A stretch of 64,000 nt of DNA from Magnolia sinica (taxonomy: Eukaryota > Streptophyta > Magnoliopsida > Magnoliales > Magnoliaceae). Position numbers and translations under genes: made by a program. The stretch's first letter is position 1. The number at the start of each line of letters is the position of its first letter. The notes under the pieces were generated by a model. The model searched no databases, was not told the DNA's origin, and saw only the letters and a list, made by a program, of their open reading frames with translations. The DNA lies in the NCBI RefSeq assembly GCF_029962835.1, contig NC_080588.1, positions 19,238,001-19,302,000 of the forward strand. Reading direction: 5' to 3'. Shown here piece after piece: positions 25,049 through 38,200 of this stretch.

Positions 25049-25810
25049 ATGACAAAGGACGAGTCATTTGGGGAAGTCCTGAAGGTTGTTTTCCCTCTAC
25101 TAGATGGTAAAGACCTAGCTTCTTGTATGCGGGTATGCCGACAATGGCGAGATATTGCCCAGGATGATTACTTCTGGAAGTGCCTCTGTGCCAAAAGATG
25201 GCCTTCGATCTGCAAAAGGCCTTCTCCGCCCATGTTAAGTTACCAAAAGCTCTTCCAAACCTTCTCTAAACGCCACCGCTGCCGAACCCTCCTTCCTCCG
25301 AGACTCTCCTTCAATGACTTAGAATTCTACATCGACATATGGTCTGGAGAGAGACTACTCTTCTCGGAAGTGGTCCCTGGTTCCGTTCTCCAAACTGGGA
25401 TCAAGAGTCCCCCGCCTGGCATCTGCAACGTGCTGAAGATCCACTTGGAGGGGCCCGAGTACAAGATGACCATGCCAGTGGAGCCGAGGTTTACCATTCC
25501 CCTCAGCCAGACTGTCAATGTCTCAGTGTTGGTGGGCCGCAAGGACACTGACAAGATTGCCTGCATTGTCAACAAATCTGTGTTTGACTATGTAGATGCG
25601 ACTTCCTTCCGTGCACTTGCCTTTGACTATCTCGACTTCTCACCTGTCTACCCATTTGTCTCAGGTATCCGGGCATGGGTGTCCTTGCTTTTCATGGAAG
25701 ATGGTAATGACAGGGTCATTGATGTTTTTGGCATCGAGATAGATTTCTGTGATGCTGCAAGCTCTGAGAATGAGGTGTTGTGGCTCTTAGACATGCTAGA
25801 CTGGAAATAA
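25049..25810 (+). CDS. F-box protein, 253 aa
   Basis: A complete single-exon reading frame. The amino-terminal F-box is at about residues 8-45: VVFPLLDGKDLASCMRVCRQ, then WRDIAQDDYFWKCLCAKRWP. It has the usual leucine/cysteine core and the conserved tryptophans that dock on SKP1 in SCF ubiquitin ligases. The remainder has no kelch, LRR or WD repeats; it is a plant-specific C-terminal region with phrases such as LEFYIDIWSGERLLFSEVVP, GPEYKMTMPVEPRFTIPL and DVFGIEIDFCDAA, ending LLDMLDWK. The start ATG (25049) follows an acceptor TTTTGCAG at 24931-24934 and a 114-nt leader. An in-frame extension upstream to 24908 would cross that splice site. The leucine-rich 47 residues it would add look like leader sequence, so I chose the later ATG. 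Codon use is GC-rich and intact, unlike the surrounding TEs. SCF adaptor function is inferred from the F-box; the substrate is unknown. Confidence 0.9.
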   Translation: MTKDESFGEVLKVVFPLLDGKDLASCMRVCRQWRDIAQDDYFWKCLCAKRWPSICKRPSPPMLSYQKLFQTFSKRHRCRTLLPPRLSFNDLEFYIDIWSGERLLFSEVVPGSVLQTGIKSPPPGICNVLKIHLEGPEYKMTMPVEPRFTIPLSQTVNVSVLVGRKDTDKIACIVNKSVFDYVDATSFRALAFDYLDFSPVYPFVSGIRAWVSLLFMEDGNDRVIDVFGIEIDFCDAASSENEVLWLLDMLDWK

Positions 25811-28270
25811 GAGCACCTACTGTTGTTTGTGCAGGCCTTCTTATGGTTCTTAGGCATTTCTTGGCTGGTAATCCAAGAAATGTTAGATATTTATTTATTT
25901 TTTCTGTGTGGAAATTATACTGTACCAGGCATTATGGTAGTTAGCATACAGCAGCAATTGCAGCGATTGGATATGGGTAATCTCAGCCAAGAAAAAAATT
26001 TAGATAGTTGTCACCGGCCGGTGGATCAATGGTGGTTGTGGAGGCATTGGATGGTAACTACCATGCATGGTATTCCGTAGTATCACACTCCCTTCTCTTT
26101 CCTTCTTTATTCTTTTTTCTTTTTGGAAGTGTTTGTAAGGCTAACATGTTCACAAATGTCCCATCACATCCCTGTTGTTCATTTGGCTGGCCCCACAGTT
26201 AATGTGCCCTTAGCCAAGAAGATCAGGCTGCTAAGTTCATCAGGTGGGCCAAACATGCACGTTAAATGTGGAATGTTGGTATACCCTTTACAAATGTACA
26301 TATTCTTGGTAGAGATGTGTGGGTCTACCTGGTCAACCAGCCTATTTACCAAGGGACTGGATTTGATGCAGTGAAATCGTTAGTTCCTGCATTGTCTTAT
26401 TGAAACACTTATGTTTTTGGTATTCTTGATAAGCGGGTATTATTAACCCCCAATGTGTTGTTGTAGCATGCATTTCACTTTAAAAACTGGGGAACTTGAA
26501 TTAATGTCCGGTCTTGGTCGGGTGGGTCCGATCAACTTGAAGACTATTTATAGGGATTTGTATCTATTACCTCATTATGGTATTTACATCACAGTACCTG
26601 TTTAAATTGACTTTTCATTATGCTACCTCATTGATTATGGTTTGTTTCATGATAGTCTTTTCTGCAGTTTTATAAGATTGACTATTTTAAGTGGCCTCTT
26701 ATCCATAAATGACAAACAATGCCCCCTTGTAAATGACACGTAAAAATTGTGAGTCTACGTTATCCAAGCTGTTCGGGCAATCCAACTGTGAAAGTGGGAT
26801 GCCCAAAATAAAAATTAAAAAAAAAAAAAGAAAAAAAGAAAAGGAAATCACACTTTCCATCCATCACATGGACCATGATGTAAATTCGGAGAATTTTGGG
26901 TGGCTATCAACTCTTTTTATGGTGTGGCCCACCTGATGATTAAATAGGCCAGGTTTTAAGGACATATCATCATCGTGGCAGGAGTCAATTCTCTGTGAGG
27001 GTTGCATGGCATACAATACAAGGAGGTCCCACATGCAATAGTTGTATGATTAGATAGGATCAACCTATGATTATAGGTCTGCTAAGTGTTTCCAGGGAGT
27101 CCACTTGTGGGCCCATGTGGAAGCCTGTTGGATACTCGAGCTTTATTGATCCCTGCTTTAATTACTCTCGAGTTGAGTGGAATGTGGCACCTGTGTGCAA
27201 GATCCAGACAGGGCCCATCATTTATATTCCACAGTGAAAAGGATGCTAGTTTACTCATGAGGTGGGCCATGCATGTATGGCAAATGTAAAGCTATTCAAT
27301 CTTTCAAAAACAGTTGTGGCATGGTGTTAAATGCCCACGTGTACTCCACTTTTTTGGCACTGGCCTCTCAAGAATTTCAATGCAAAACCATTTATCAGGG
27401 ATCCCAACGTTTCGATTCCTTGGCCCAAATAATAGATTCCTATTTTGGCACTGGCCTCTCAAGAATTTCAATGCAGGTGATTTCCTGAAGAAGCATTTGG
27501 CTTAATAATAGACGCTTAGATTTGTATTAAAAATAATTAAAAAGAGTAAATCCCAAAACTAAAACTTTGCATGCTGCCAGAGGTAGTGAGTTCCTGTCTT
27601 TGCCAACCAAGTTTTAGCACTATAATGGACATATCTGATGCACATTTGGTATACCTTTTCCTTTTTCTTGATTTTATTATTATCATTTTTTTTTAAATTA
27701 AAAAATGTGCAACTCATCCAGACCATCCACATTGTGGACCACATTGGCTGGTGCATAAGCCAAAATGATTCTAATACAATGAGCTACCTTATGCTGAGTG
27801 GACATTGCAGGTTGACAAGTTATTTATCCTTTTTAGCTGCTCAGTTGTTTGGCCACACAGATCAAATGGAGGGTTTGCGGACGTAACATTCATCGTTGAA
27901 GAACAAGTTGAATGATTTGGATTATTGTACATGTATGGTGAACGTGTGCAGCAGAACAATCCACTATTTCGTTCGTTGGGTGGCTCATGCTAGGGTTCTT
28001 GGTAGGAATCTTTTTGGTTCTGGCCCTTGGTTCCTATGAGCCCATTGGCGTGTGAAGTGAGGCAGTTAAGTTCGGTACTATCATTAGATTGGATATCTGG
28101 TGATCAACAGTATCCCTGTTGGAAATTTAATGTACAAATGACCCACTTAATGACTGAATCCATGATGTTTTGCACAATTAACCTCTGAGAAGTGCCCACT
28201 TTATATCCAGTTCAAAACCTGTGGCCACATGGAGGATCTGCGCAGGCCTAGAGAAATTCGGATAGTGAAT
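25811..28270. other. Interval between the convergent F-box and hnRNP genes
   Basis: It contains the F-box 3'UTR, of unknown length, followed by AT-rich sequence with several single arms of GTGGCCCACCTGA-type repeats (about 26200-26380 and 26860-27290) and an oligo(A) run near 26820. No open frame here has recognisable similarity. It also contains the 33-bp duplication at 27352-27475. Confidence 0.5.
27352..27475 (+). repeat. Perfect 33-bp direct duplication, offset 91 bp
   Basis: The sequence starting TTTTGGCACTGGCCTCTCAA occurs at 27352-27384 and again, identical over 33 bp, at 27443-27475. Perfect identity in decayed surroundings indicates a recent local duplication, or an assembly error. 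Confidence 0.85.
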
Positions 28271-28274
28271 CACA

Positions 28275-28280
28275 TTTATT
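28275..28280 (-). terminator. Candidate poly(A) signal of the hnRNP-like gene
   Basis: AATAAA on the minus strand (TTTATT on plus) lies about 265 bp past the stop codon. The distance is reasonable for a plant 3'UTR; no other support. Confidence 0.35.
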
Positions 28281-28309
28281 GCAGATAATTCTCATCATAC
28301 GTTAGGTTT

Positions 28310-28370
28310 ATAAAGATGCCAATAGTAATCCCCAAACATTATAAAGATGCCAACAGTAATCCCCAAACAT
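28310..28370 (-). repeat. Two tandem copies of a 31-bp unit in the putative 3'UTR
   Basis: ATAAAGATGCCAATAGTAAT... and ATAAAGATGCCAACAGTAAT... follow each other directly, differing at about one base. They lie about 175-235 bp past the hnRNP-like stop codon. Confidence 0.8.
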
Positions 28371-28545
28371 GGAAGATTCAATTTCAGGAAATGCATGCAT
28401 TAGTCCAATCATCTCATTCAATCAACTCATTCAAAACCCAAAGAAATGCATGCATCTATAACTCAACCATTAGTCCTTTTGATACAACAGGAAAGAGAAA
28501 CAGCAAGCTACTCTTAACCCTAACTCAAAAAAGTTCAGTATCATA

Positions 28546-28858
28546 TCAGAAATGGCTCCTGGAATGTTGAGGGAAAGACTCCAGACGTATGGGTTCACCA
28601 GTGAAGGGATCAAACTTGTAAGGCTCGCCGGTAAAAGGATCAAACTTCATCTGTGGGCGCTCTGGGGGACGGTCAGCAGCAGGGCCATGGCGGGACTCGG
28701 ATCCCATGCTTCCATGACCCAAGGGAGGTGGCGTTCGATAAGAGGAGAGCGACCCCATTTCTCCCACTTTTCCAATTCCAGCCCGATGTGGTAAAGGATC
28801 ATCCCTAAATGATGAGGAATATGGGTGTAGTCTTGGTGATGGTGTGTAACTTTCGTAC
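28546..28858 (-). CDS. hnRNP-like gene, last coding exon
   Basis: The acceptor GGGTGCAG ends at 28859. The first base completes the AGG codon from the exon ending at 34576. It encodes [20 protein letters not shown], a glycine/serine/proline-rich stretch, and the duplicated phrase [19 protein letters not shown], ending FPQHSRSHF and a stop. Low-complexity RG/P/S-rich tails are normal for hnRNPs. Confidence 0.88.
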
Positions 28859-31800
28859 CTGCACCCATGGATTGGAGATCAGGCTCCCAACTCTGTACAC
28901 ATGGGTCCCATAGTCGATGGTCGAGACCATTAAATCTGATGGCCCAATGGATGCTTCGATGCACCAAAATTCTTCTAGACTGAAAGCTCTTAATCCTTAA
29001 TCCGTTGTCTACAAGCACACTGCTAATAGGAAAAGGACAGCAGTAAGCTGCATTCAATGGAAAAGGGCCAAAAGATCAAGGTTTAGGATCTTTCAATCTG
29101 GAAAAGTTTGTACATCCCCCATTGATTGCAGGACCAGTTAGATCACTGGAGCAAACACCTTAACATGAGCCTCACACGCAACTAATTGGGTGTTAGTATC
29201 TTATAATTTCTCTATAGATGACATGTGAGCAGAAAAGTAACAGAAGCATCTATCGAGAGTCTTTGACACTAACAATCACCAAGGGGGAAAAAATCATGCA
29301 AGCAATGTAGAGGTTGATGCTTGGATGAACTTTCATAGTAGAGACGGAATAAGATGTGGGGGGAAATTCACAACAAAAAACATGCAACTAATGCATTGAG
29401 CCTGTACCTTTTTGCATTGGTTATGGACGAGTTAACAGAGGCATTTGTTTGTGTATATTGTTTGCAGATGAGATAGTTTTGATTGCCAAAAATACAGGGG
29501 GTAAACAAAAAGCTATATCTATTGAGGGATGCATTACAATCTAAAGGTTATAAAAGCAATTTTATTAACAACAATAGGAGAGAAAACGGGGAATTAGTTA
29601 ATATCAAAGTGACCATTTTCGATATCTTAGTTCAATAATTCAAGAGGGTGGAGAGATTGAGAAGAATGTTACTAGTAGAATTAGAGTTGGGTGGATGAAG
29701 TGGAGATTTGAGTCTTAAGAGTTTTATATGATTGCTGCATACCAATGAAATTGAAGAGGACATTTTATGGGCTTATTATGAGAACAACCATTCTTTATGG
29801 GAAAAAATGTTGGGAAGTCAAGAAACGACATGTTCATAGGACGAGAGTAGCGGAAATGAGGATGTTGGGATGGATGAGTGGCAAGACAAGGATAGGATGA
29901 GTGCATTCAAGGGAACTTGGGAGCAGTGTTTGAAATATCGGTATCGTGTTATGTATCGCATCCTTGGGATACAGATACATATCGGTTATCGCACGGGATA
30001 TGTCGTTTGTATTGGGTAATTTATCGCACTTTTTGGGAAACATTAGGAAAATGGTTGAATTTTTCAATGAAAATTCAGGGATTATTAAAAAAGACTTTAA
30101 TATAACACTTTTAAATCATAACATCTTAAAAAAGAAATGCACATAATAGGTTTCGTTTGTATAGGGACCCAAGTTGTTCACTGTTTAACTGAACTAATGC
30201 AACTATATTCAACTTGAATGCATAACATTTAGAGTGTGTGATGATCATTTCATCAAACACTCTCAAGTACTTTGAAATTAGTCTCAATTGATAGCATCTG
30301 GTTGAAGGGAAATTTCGAAAAAAATAATTTTTTTATAATTTTTAATTTAAAAATGATTTTTATTTTTCAAAAATTGACAAGGACTTAACAAATCAGTAGA
30401 TGAGCCCTCATACATGCTTGATTTCATGTTTGGAGTGCAACATTACAAGGAATTTGGGAGAAATTGGGGAAAATTTTGAAATTTCCCTAATTTTCCCCAA
30501 ATCGGACCACCTACACAAATTTCAAAATTAGAATGTATGTGATCATCATTTCATCAAATACTCCTAAATATTTCAAAATTAGTCTCGATTGACAGCTGGT
30601 AGAAGGAAAATTTCGAAAAAAGAATGGAGAACATGAAAAACCAATGGATATCGAAATCAAAGCCCCACTCCATTATTTTTCATGCAAAACATGAAGAACT
30701 AATGGATTTATAACCATTTGACACTAATTTAACATAATTTCAACAAAAATAAAAAAGGGATCGGAAACTAAAAATGCTCATCGGATCGAACGTGTGGGAT
30801 ATATCGGCACTATTTGTGCGTTTCGTATCGCACAGGTGGGATACAAGATACATCGTGGGATATATCGGCCAATATTATCGATATTTAAAACATTGCTTGG
30901 GAGTAGCACCAATAGGTGATACGATGAAGGAAAGTAGACTGATGGTTTGGCCATGTGCAACATAGACAAATAACTATACTAGTTAAGAGCAGTGTTTTAA
31001 ATATCTTATGTTATGTAGTGTGTAGCTTACACTACATAGCATAGCTTAGCCTTCATGCTACATAGCTCATGAAAATAGTTTTAAGTCGCATGTAGCCTAT
31101 TTTACACACTAATTAGCATATGCTGCATGCTACTAGCCTACACTACATGCTATGTAGCTTACACTACAAGTTATTGTTAACTAAAACATTTAAATCAATT
31201 AATGTTTTCAATGATTTGTTAGATTTTTTATATTTTAATAAAATAATATAAGTAACAATATTAAATCAGTTCCGTAGCTATTTTTATCTTTATACTTAAT
31301 TTTTCCTTTATTTTTTCAAAATTTTAGGTTGTGTTCGATTGTACCAAATATCATGAACCAAGCGTGGCCTTAATTAAAAATCCGGACATAGCGTGTAGCT
31401 TATGCCCCATGCTTCAAATGGGTGAACACTACGCTACACACTATTCACTACTTAAAACACTAGTTAGGAGTTAGTTGGTTCAAGTTGAAGGCTCTAAAGG
31501 GGTAAGGGAAAGGCCCAAAAGAACATGGGTGGAGGTAGTAAGAAAAGACTTGAGGACCTATCGTTTAACCGAGGATATGGTTTGTCATAGTGAAATGACA
31601 TAACGAGATTCGTGTAGCTGACCCCAATAAGTTCGGATAAAGCTTTGACAATGATGACGATGAAATATAGAGGAATTGTATGATCCTCACCATTGGATTT
31701 GAACACACCTTAAAAAAAATTCTATTTGAACAATCCTACCCTTCGAGCAATGGCCTACAAACATACGGTTAAGACAAAACCAAGAACAGTCTAGATTCAA

Positions 31801-32043
31801 GAGAGAACAGACAAAGTTGGTTAGGATCTTTCAATCTACGAGTTCTAGAGCATGATCCATCCACAGTAAGACCCAATAATCTAGATCGCCGAATATTAGG
31901 CCCATGTTCACACAGATTATGTGGGTAGGGGTGTTAATGGAACAGGTTAGGGCCAGGCCAAGCTTTGTCCAAGCCCAGATTGCATTGTTCGACGTAGGCC
32001 CAAACTTGGCAATAGTCCAGCCCGAGCCCAAACTGGTGCCATT

Positions 32044-32134
<91 letters not shown>

Positions 32135-32200
32135 TGGCCCTCGGGCCTAATACTCTAGCCCCAACGCCGGCCTGATGACAGTCCAAGTCTAAGGACATGC

Positions 32201-32239
<39 letters not shown>

Positions 32240-35200
32240 TGGCCCTCGGGCCTAATACTCTAGCCCTAACGCCGGCCCGTTGATAGTCCAAGTCTAAGGA
32301 CATGCATATCCTCTCTTTTTTCTTTTTTCCTTTTCCTCACATAATTTGTTGTAGATGCAACGACATGTTAGCATGTTGGATTTTCTAGGTTCACCATGTC
32401 TAACAGTGGCTATATAATTCCTTGTAGATGCAACGACATGTTAGCATGTTGGATTTTCTAGGTTCACCATGTCCAATCTCCCAGTCAATTATATGTCGTT
32501 TAAGTGTCTGAAGTTAGTTTTGGAAAGAATGGAAAAACTTAGGCGGGACCAATGTTTTAAAAAGTGGTAGCATGTTGTGTAGCGCTCAGGCCTCTTCAGG
32601 GAGCAACGTAAATAGTGTAGCGTGTAACATAAGCTACATGATACTTCTCTTTTTTTAATTTAAAAATAGAAAATATGATAAATAATAAAGAAAAAAAATA
32701 GAAAAATGCCTAAAAGATGTTTCATTTTTTCAAGTATAAGCATGTTCAAACAAGTTATAAATGATCATTTATCATTTGACATACATAAACCAAATCAAAT
32801 AATTATCATATCAACAACTTTCTAAGCAAACTACTTTAATTAATAATGTCTAATTGAAACCACAAGTTACGAGTATGAAAGAAATAAAAATCCCGAAGGT
32901 TAAAAGTATTAACTACAATACAAGTGTCACATTCCTCAACATTAGGTACAAAGAAAACATAAAAATAAATAAATACATACATTGTAGCATACACTACGGA
33001 CACTACACACTACGTAGTTGTAGCATACGCTACAACCCTTGTAGCGTACGCTACAAGTGATTTACGCTATTTTGTTGCGCTGCGCTACGCTACACAGCGT
33101 ACACTACAAGCGCTATTTGAAACACAAGGCGGGACTTTCTGTGGAGCAGAGGGGGTGATGGTCAAAGTTTTACATATTGAAATGGGAAGAGGTATGTAAA
33201 TCGAGGGATCCGGGGGGAGTGGGATTTAGGAAATTGGAGGAGATGCATATAGCATTATTAGGAAAATGGGTTTGGAGATTTGGGGTATAGGTGGGGTCCC
33301 AATGGCGAGAGGTGTTAGTTAGAAAATATGGACTGGTGGATTAAGTCGTCATCGTTATGCAAGGCACCTCATAGTTGGAAGTCAGTGGCCTCAATAAAAC
33401 ATAAAGTATGGGAATGGGTGGTTTTTTATCAGGGAATGGGAAGAATATTAGATTTTGGGAGGACAAATGGGTGGGAGATCATAAGCTAAGTGAGCTTTTT
33501 CCACAATTGGCGGGGATCTCAGTTGAGGGGTTGAGGGTAGCTAGTTGTTTTTCAATAGTTAGAGAGGAGTATGGGCGCTAACCTATAGGTAGAATTTGGG
33601 CGATGAAGAGGTGGTAGGGCTCATTCATCTGTTGAAGTTGTTATCAAAAATATCTCCGGTCTCTTTTGAAATGGATTCTATGAAATGGCTTAGGGATAAG
33701 ATTGGCGTATTCTCAGTAAAATTGTTCTATAAGTCACTTACAGGGGATGCTTCTAGGGTGGGGTTTGTTCGACTCAGTTCATTGGCGATATGGTGCCCCT
33801 CTAAAGGTGGAGGCTTTTGCATGGCTTGTTGGGAGGAAGGAGCTTACAATAGATAAATCTCTGAAAACAAAGCATTATCTTTCCAAATGTTTGTCTAGTG
33901 TGTATGCAAGCCAAGGAATCGGTGGATCACCTATTCCTTCATTACGCTCTTGAAAGAAGGTTATGGGATAATTTCTTAGGCCTGTTTGGAGTGTTATGGG
34001 TGTTGCCAACTTCAGTTGAGTGTTTCTTTCTTATGTGGCATTGGGGAAATGACCGTTGCTTCGGGAATGGAAAGAGACAGGTTTCATAGGTCTTCGGTAA
34101 AGCTAAATCTCTTATTAGAATGGGTTCTGTATTTAAAGATTGTAACTTCTTTTCCGACATCTTGGGGGGATTTGTAGCCCAATAGGGTTTGTATATTTGT
34201 ATATTCTGAGCTTCATCTTTTGCTAATAATATTATCATCGTAAAATAATAATAATAATAAAAAAAAAAAATGGCTATATAATGATGTACCACGTTAGTAC
34301 ATTGATTTTCTAAGGTCACCATGTCTATACCAAGTAACATAGCCTGAAGCTGCATGGTGCCTTTTTACTTCCTAGAAATGCTAGCATATACAACCATACT
34401 GTCGTTTTTTATGAGGCAGTAGTGCAGCACTCGTATTCAATCCTAAATTCAAGTGAAGTCTGTCATTTCTACTAAGTTATTCACATATAAGAAATCCTAG
34501 CATTCAACATGGGACCTGAAAATGCAACTTCAAAAAAATGAATTGAAAAGAAAGCCAGGCAAGTATAGCACTCACCTAGCTAAGGCAGTGCCTGCAGACC
34601 GTGACACAACTGGATCAAAGGCTGGCACATGTTTTCGACCTGGTAAACTGGGCAGCTCAGATTCCCTAGGTTCAAAATCCCTTGTTCTTCCAGGAAGATG
34701 TAGCGGTTTCCGATTCAATCCCACGTTATAAATCTGGTGCTGAGCAGAAAATAAGCAGGAAAAATGTTAGCATCTAGACACCCATGAATATAGCTGATTA
34801 CAGGAAATGTCATTTTAAAGGAAACACATACCCTAGCTATTAGCCCAGCCAGGTCTCTTCCTTTATCATACCCATCTGCACATGTTAACATGAACTGCAA
34901 ACAAAAGCCAACTGAGATAAGAAAAAAAAAAAAAGGTCGAACAAAAAGAAAAATCTAAAGGACTGAAAAGGAGTAAATGGCCAAGGGGAAGTGATGTTGG
35001 AGACCTGATCAAGGACCAATGTAGCTGCTGATAAAGGAAGTTCCTTGAGACTAGTTATCAAATGGATATCTATCTGCAAATGAGCAAACAACAAACATAT
35101 CAATAAAGCTATAATTTTTCTCAATCCCAATACTAATAATATGAATAATAGTAGTAATAATAAATAAATTTATTATTATATAATCCCAAATCAATGGTTC

Positions 35201-38200
35201 CCAGTTTTCATTGCTATGATGCTCTCAAGATTTACAGAAACTGGGACAGCCCGTCGCCTTAAAGTTATGCATCAGGATACTACTTACATCATATCGAGTA
35301 GCAATACCCAGCCGAAATATCTGAAGTAGACGTTCTGTAAGTGGTGAAGGTAAGGAAGCAACAGCCTTTTCATATGGATCAATAGCATCAGGTACCTAGA
35401 CAACACAAAGCAACAATCATATGGGTAAGACCATGAAATAGCTGTGGCAGGTTCAGCATTGTAAGATCCAGAAAAGACCAGTTCAGATAGAACCAGCCAA
35501 AATTTGACCAGAACCAAGATTAACTGGTGGCCAGCTGTTTCTTGTTAAAATGCATTGATCATCAATTGGAGCCCAGATCCAATGGCCCCATGACGTGCTA
35601 GATAGAGTGGGGGGCATGGTAGGTTTGTCATTTGGGGCTCACGAGGAAGATGTCTACAATTTTATTCAATTTGTCGAAAGTAAAGGTGCACAGAGGTGTC
35701 ATCAAGATCAGCTTTCAACAGTTAGGAAGTCTCCCAAGGGTATGAGAGAGCTCCTCAGTTTTGAGTGTTCAATCAATTACGATGTGTCGGGCAAGTCCAG
35801 CGGCAGCTCGAGGATCAGAGGGGATAGCTCAGGTGATCAAATGTTAATCCTTTCCTGGAATGTCAAAGGTTTGGGCTGCAACCTGAAAAGGGCCCAAAGT
35901 GAGGAAAATGTGCAAGAAATCGAAGGTTGATGTTATAGCACTGCAGGAATCAAAGCTTCAGGCTGTGGACAGTACCACAAATTCCATTTGGTGTATTCAT
36001 AGCAGAGACTGGATTGCTTTAGAAGCTACTGGTTCTGAGAGAGGCATTATTGTAGTGTGGATTACTGATTTTTGGTGCAAGAAGACAGTTTCTCAAACTC
36101 CTGTTCAGTTTCAGTTGTTCTTCAGGACTGTGCTTCCAACTTCAAATGGGGTTTTTTCACTTTGATTTATGGCCCTTGCTCCTATCGTTTGAGGGATTAG
36201 TTACGGTCTGAGCTTTCGGCAGTCAAACAGCGGTGGGATCTCCCCTAGTACATTGGTGGAGACTTCAATGTTGTGCGTTTCTCGTATGAAAAGTCTAATG
36301 GAGGCCGTGTTAACTGCAGTATGAAAATTTTCTCCGATTGGAAGGCTTCTCATGATCTAGTTGATCTTCCTTTGGGGGTTGCAAATTTCACTTGGACAAA
36401 CAAGCAAACCAAAGCTATTCTTTCACACCTTTACAGATTTTTAGTTTTGGTTGACTGGTTAGAAAATTTTCCTCTAGTTAATCAGCATGCTTTACTGTGT
36501 CCTATCTTTGTTCATAAACCGATTGTCTTGGAAGCGTTTGATGATAATTGGGGGCCAAGGCCATTTAGATTTGAATTGGCTTGGATGAAAATTGAAGGAT
36601 TCAAGCAGCTGGTTACAGAATAGTGGGTCTTGTTTGAAGTGGATGGTGGTTATGTGGGATTCAGATTAAGTTGCAAGCTCAAGATGCTAAAAGAAAAAAA
36701 GAAATAGCTGGAAGAAGTTAGTTTTAGGGGCTAGAGAAGCAGAATTTGAATCCATTTTGAAGAAGCTTCACCAGTTTGATATCAAGGACGAGGCCGGTGA
36801 GCTATCGGATGAAGAGAAATGAAAGATCATCTCTATCTATGAAATAAACTAGTTTCTCTAAAGAAGGGATCAAATGACAATAAAGATCTAGGGCCTTAGT
36901 TAAAAAGAAGGGGACAAGAATTACTCGTTTTCTTTTTTTATTTTTATTTTTCATAATATCACTAGCGCTCGAGCCTGGGTTAACAGCATCAGCAGCTTGC
37001 CGGTAGATGATTCTTGGACTATAAAAAAGGGGCTAATTTGTGAATCCACTGTCCAATTCTATAAGAATTTGATCTCTTGTGATCAATAGTGTAGGCCATG
37101 GCTGGATAACCTAGACTTCCCTTAGTTGTTTATAGAGGAATCAGATTTGTTCGTCCCCAAATCGGCCGTGCCTTGCAGCGACCAATTGGAGTAGGTTACG
37201 TGTGATTTGCACGGGCACGCATGGTGCGTTTAGAGATTTGCAGATATGTACGGAGGAGATTTCTTGGAAAGTGGAGCCGCGACGTATTAGCTGATGTCGT
37301 ATATCGTTAGAGCAGTTGGGAGGAGAAGCGACCGAGCAAGAGTGGCTGCACGACAGGTGGCTCAAGGAGAATTACAGGAAGCAGAAAGTGGGAAGCATCC
37401 ATAAATCAAGTAGTGAAGAACGGTTACAACAACCGTTGGGACGTGGAAGGATCCAGAACAGTTGGATCAGGGCTATAAATAGAAATGAATCACAACAAGA
37501 AAAATGGTCTCATACCAACCCAAACAAACCAAATCTATCTTTCAATTACCTTTTCAAATTATCCTGTCAATTTACATTTCCTAGTGTAATCCGTTACTTT
37601 CATTATCAAACAAATTTACATTTACAGCATAGTCTTTACTTTCCAAGTCTTTTAATTTACGTTCCTTAGCGTAATCAGTAGCTTGTAAATTTAGTTGTAA
37701 TTCAGTCTACGATCACACGCTGGACGCAGTTCATCAATCGAAAAGGTGTTCCGCAGTTGTACTTCGTGATGTTGCAAGGATTTCTTTCCTCATTTTATTT
37801 CATTTGTTTTGAAAAGTCCTTTCGTACGGAAGGCAAAGGAGTAACCCATCATCAGAGGACGAACCCCACCTAAAAATTGTCTGACCCAATTTACACATCG
37901 AGCGAGTGGCTGAATAGCCAGTCGATCTCTTTAGATCTCGGTCATACACTACGTGTCTGCCTATCTTGGCGCTCGGGGTCATTGTTGTTTGGTTTGAATT
38001 GGAGCCGCAAATCCAATTTTGGCATGCCCCACACACCAATCTAGAAAAACAAGTCGAACAATTTTCTGGCACGCCCTGTGGAACCCTGACTATTAACTAC
38101 CAGTGTGATTATTGCAAAAATGTAAAAGAAAAGTGCCCGTATTGCGGGGGTCGAGTCCTCAACACCAATTGCAGCACCTCCAAGTGAGGATGCCCCGATT

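Larger units (their letters stand above)
29395..31668 (+). mobile_element. RTE-type LINE fragment, interrupted by two hAT-like foldbacks
   Basis: Outside the two insertions the plus strand reads [15 protein letters not shown], then a frameshifted ADEI-like catalytic region, [20 protein letters not shown] and NNNRRENGE (29395-29620). It goes on through [20 protein letters not shown] (to 29915), then after the first insertion [15 protein letters not shown] (30896-30960). After the second come [20 protein letters not shown] (31510-31570) and a closing AATGATGACGATGA tail near 31650. These are hallmark phrases of plant RTE reverse transcriptases, and the short GAT-rich end is typical of the clade. 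Truncated at the 5' side, with multiple stops; it lies in an hnRNP intron, opposite to the gene. Confidence 0.85.

Noticed and set aside
25327-25575. Open frames overlapping the F-box CDS in other frames
   Set aside because: Shadows of a GC-rich coding exon; the plus-strand F-box frame has the domain and the splice context.
31904-32303. Open frames of 84 and 118 aa over the GT/GA microsatellite
   Set aside because: Repetitive VCVC, RERE and SLSL peptides produced by dinucleotide repeats.
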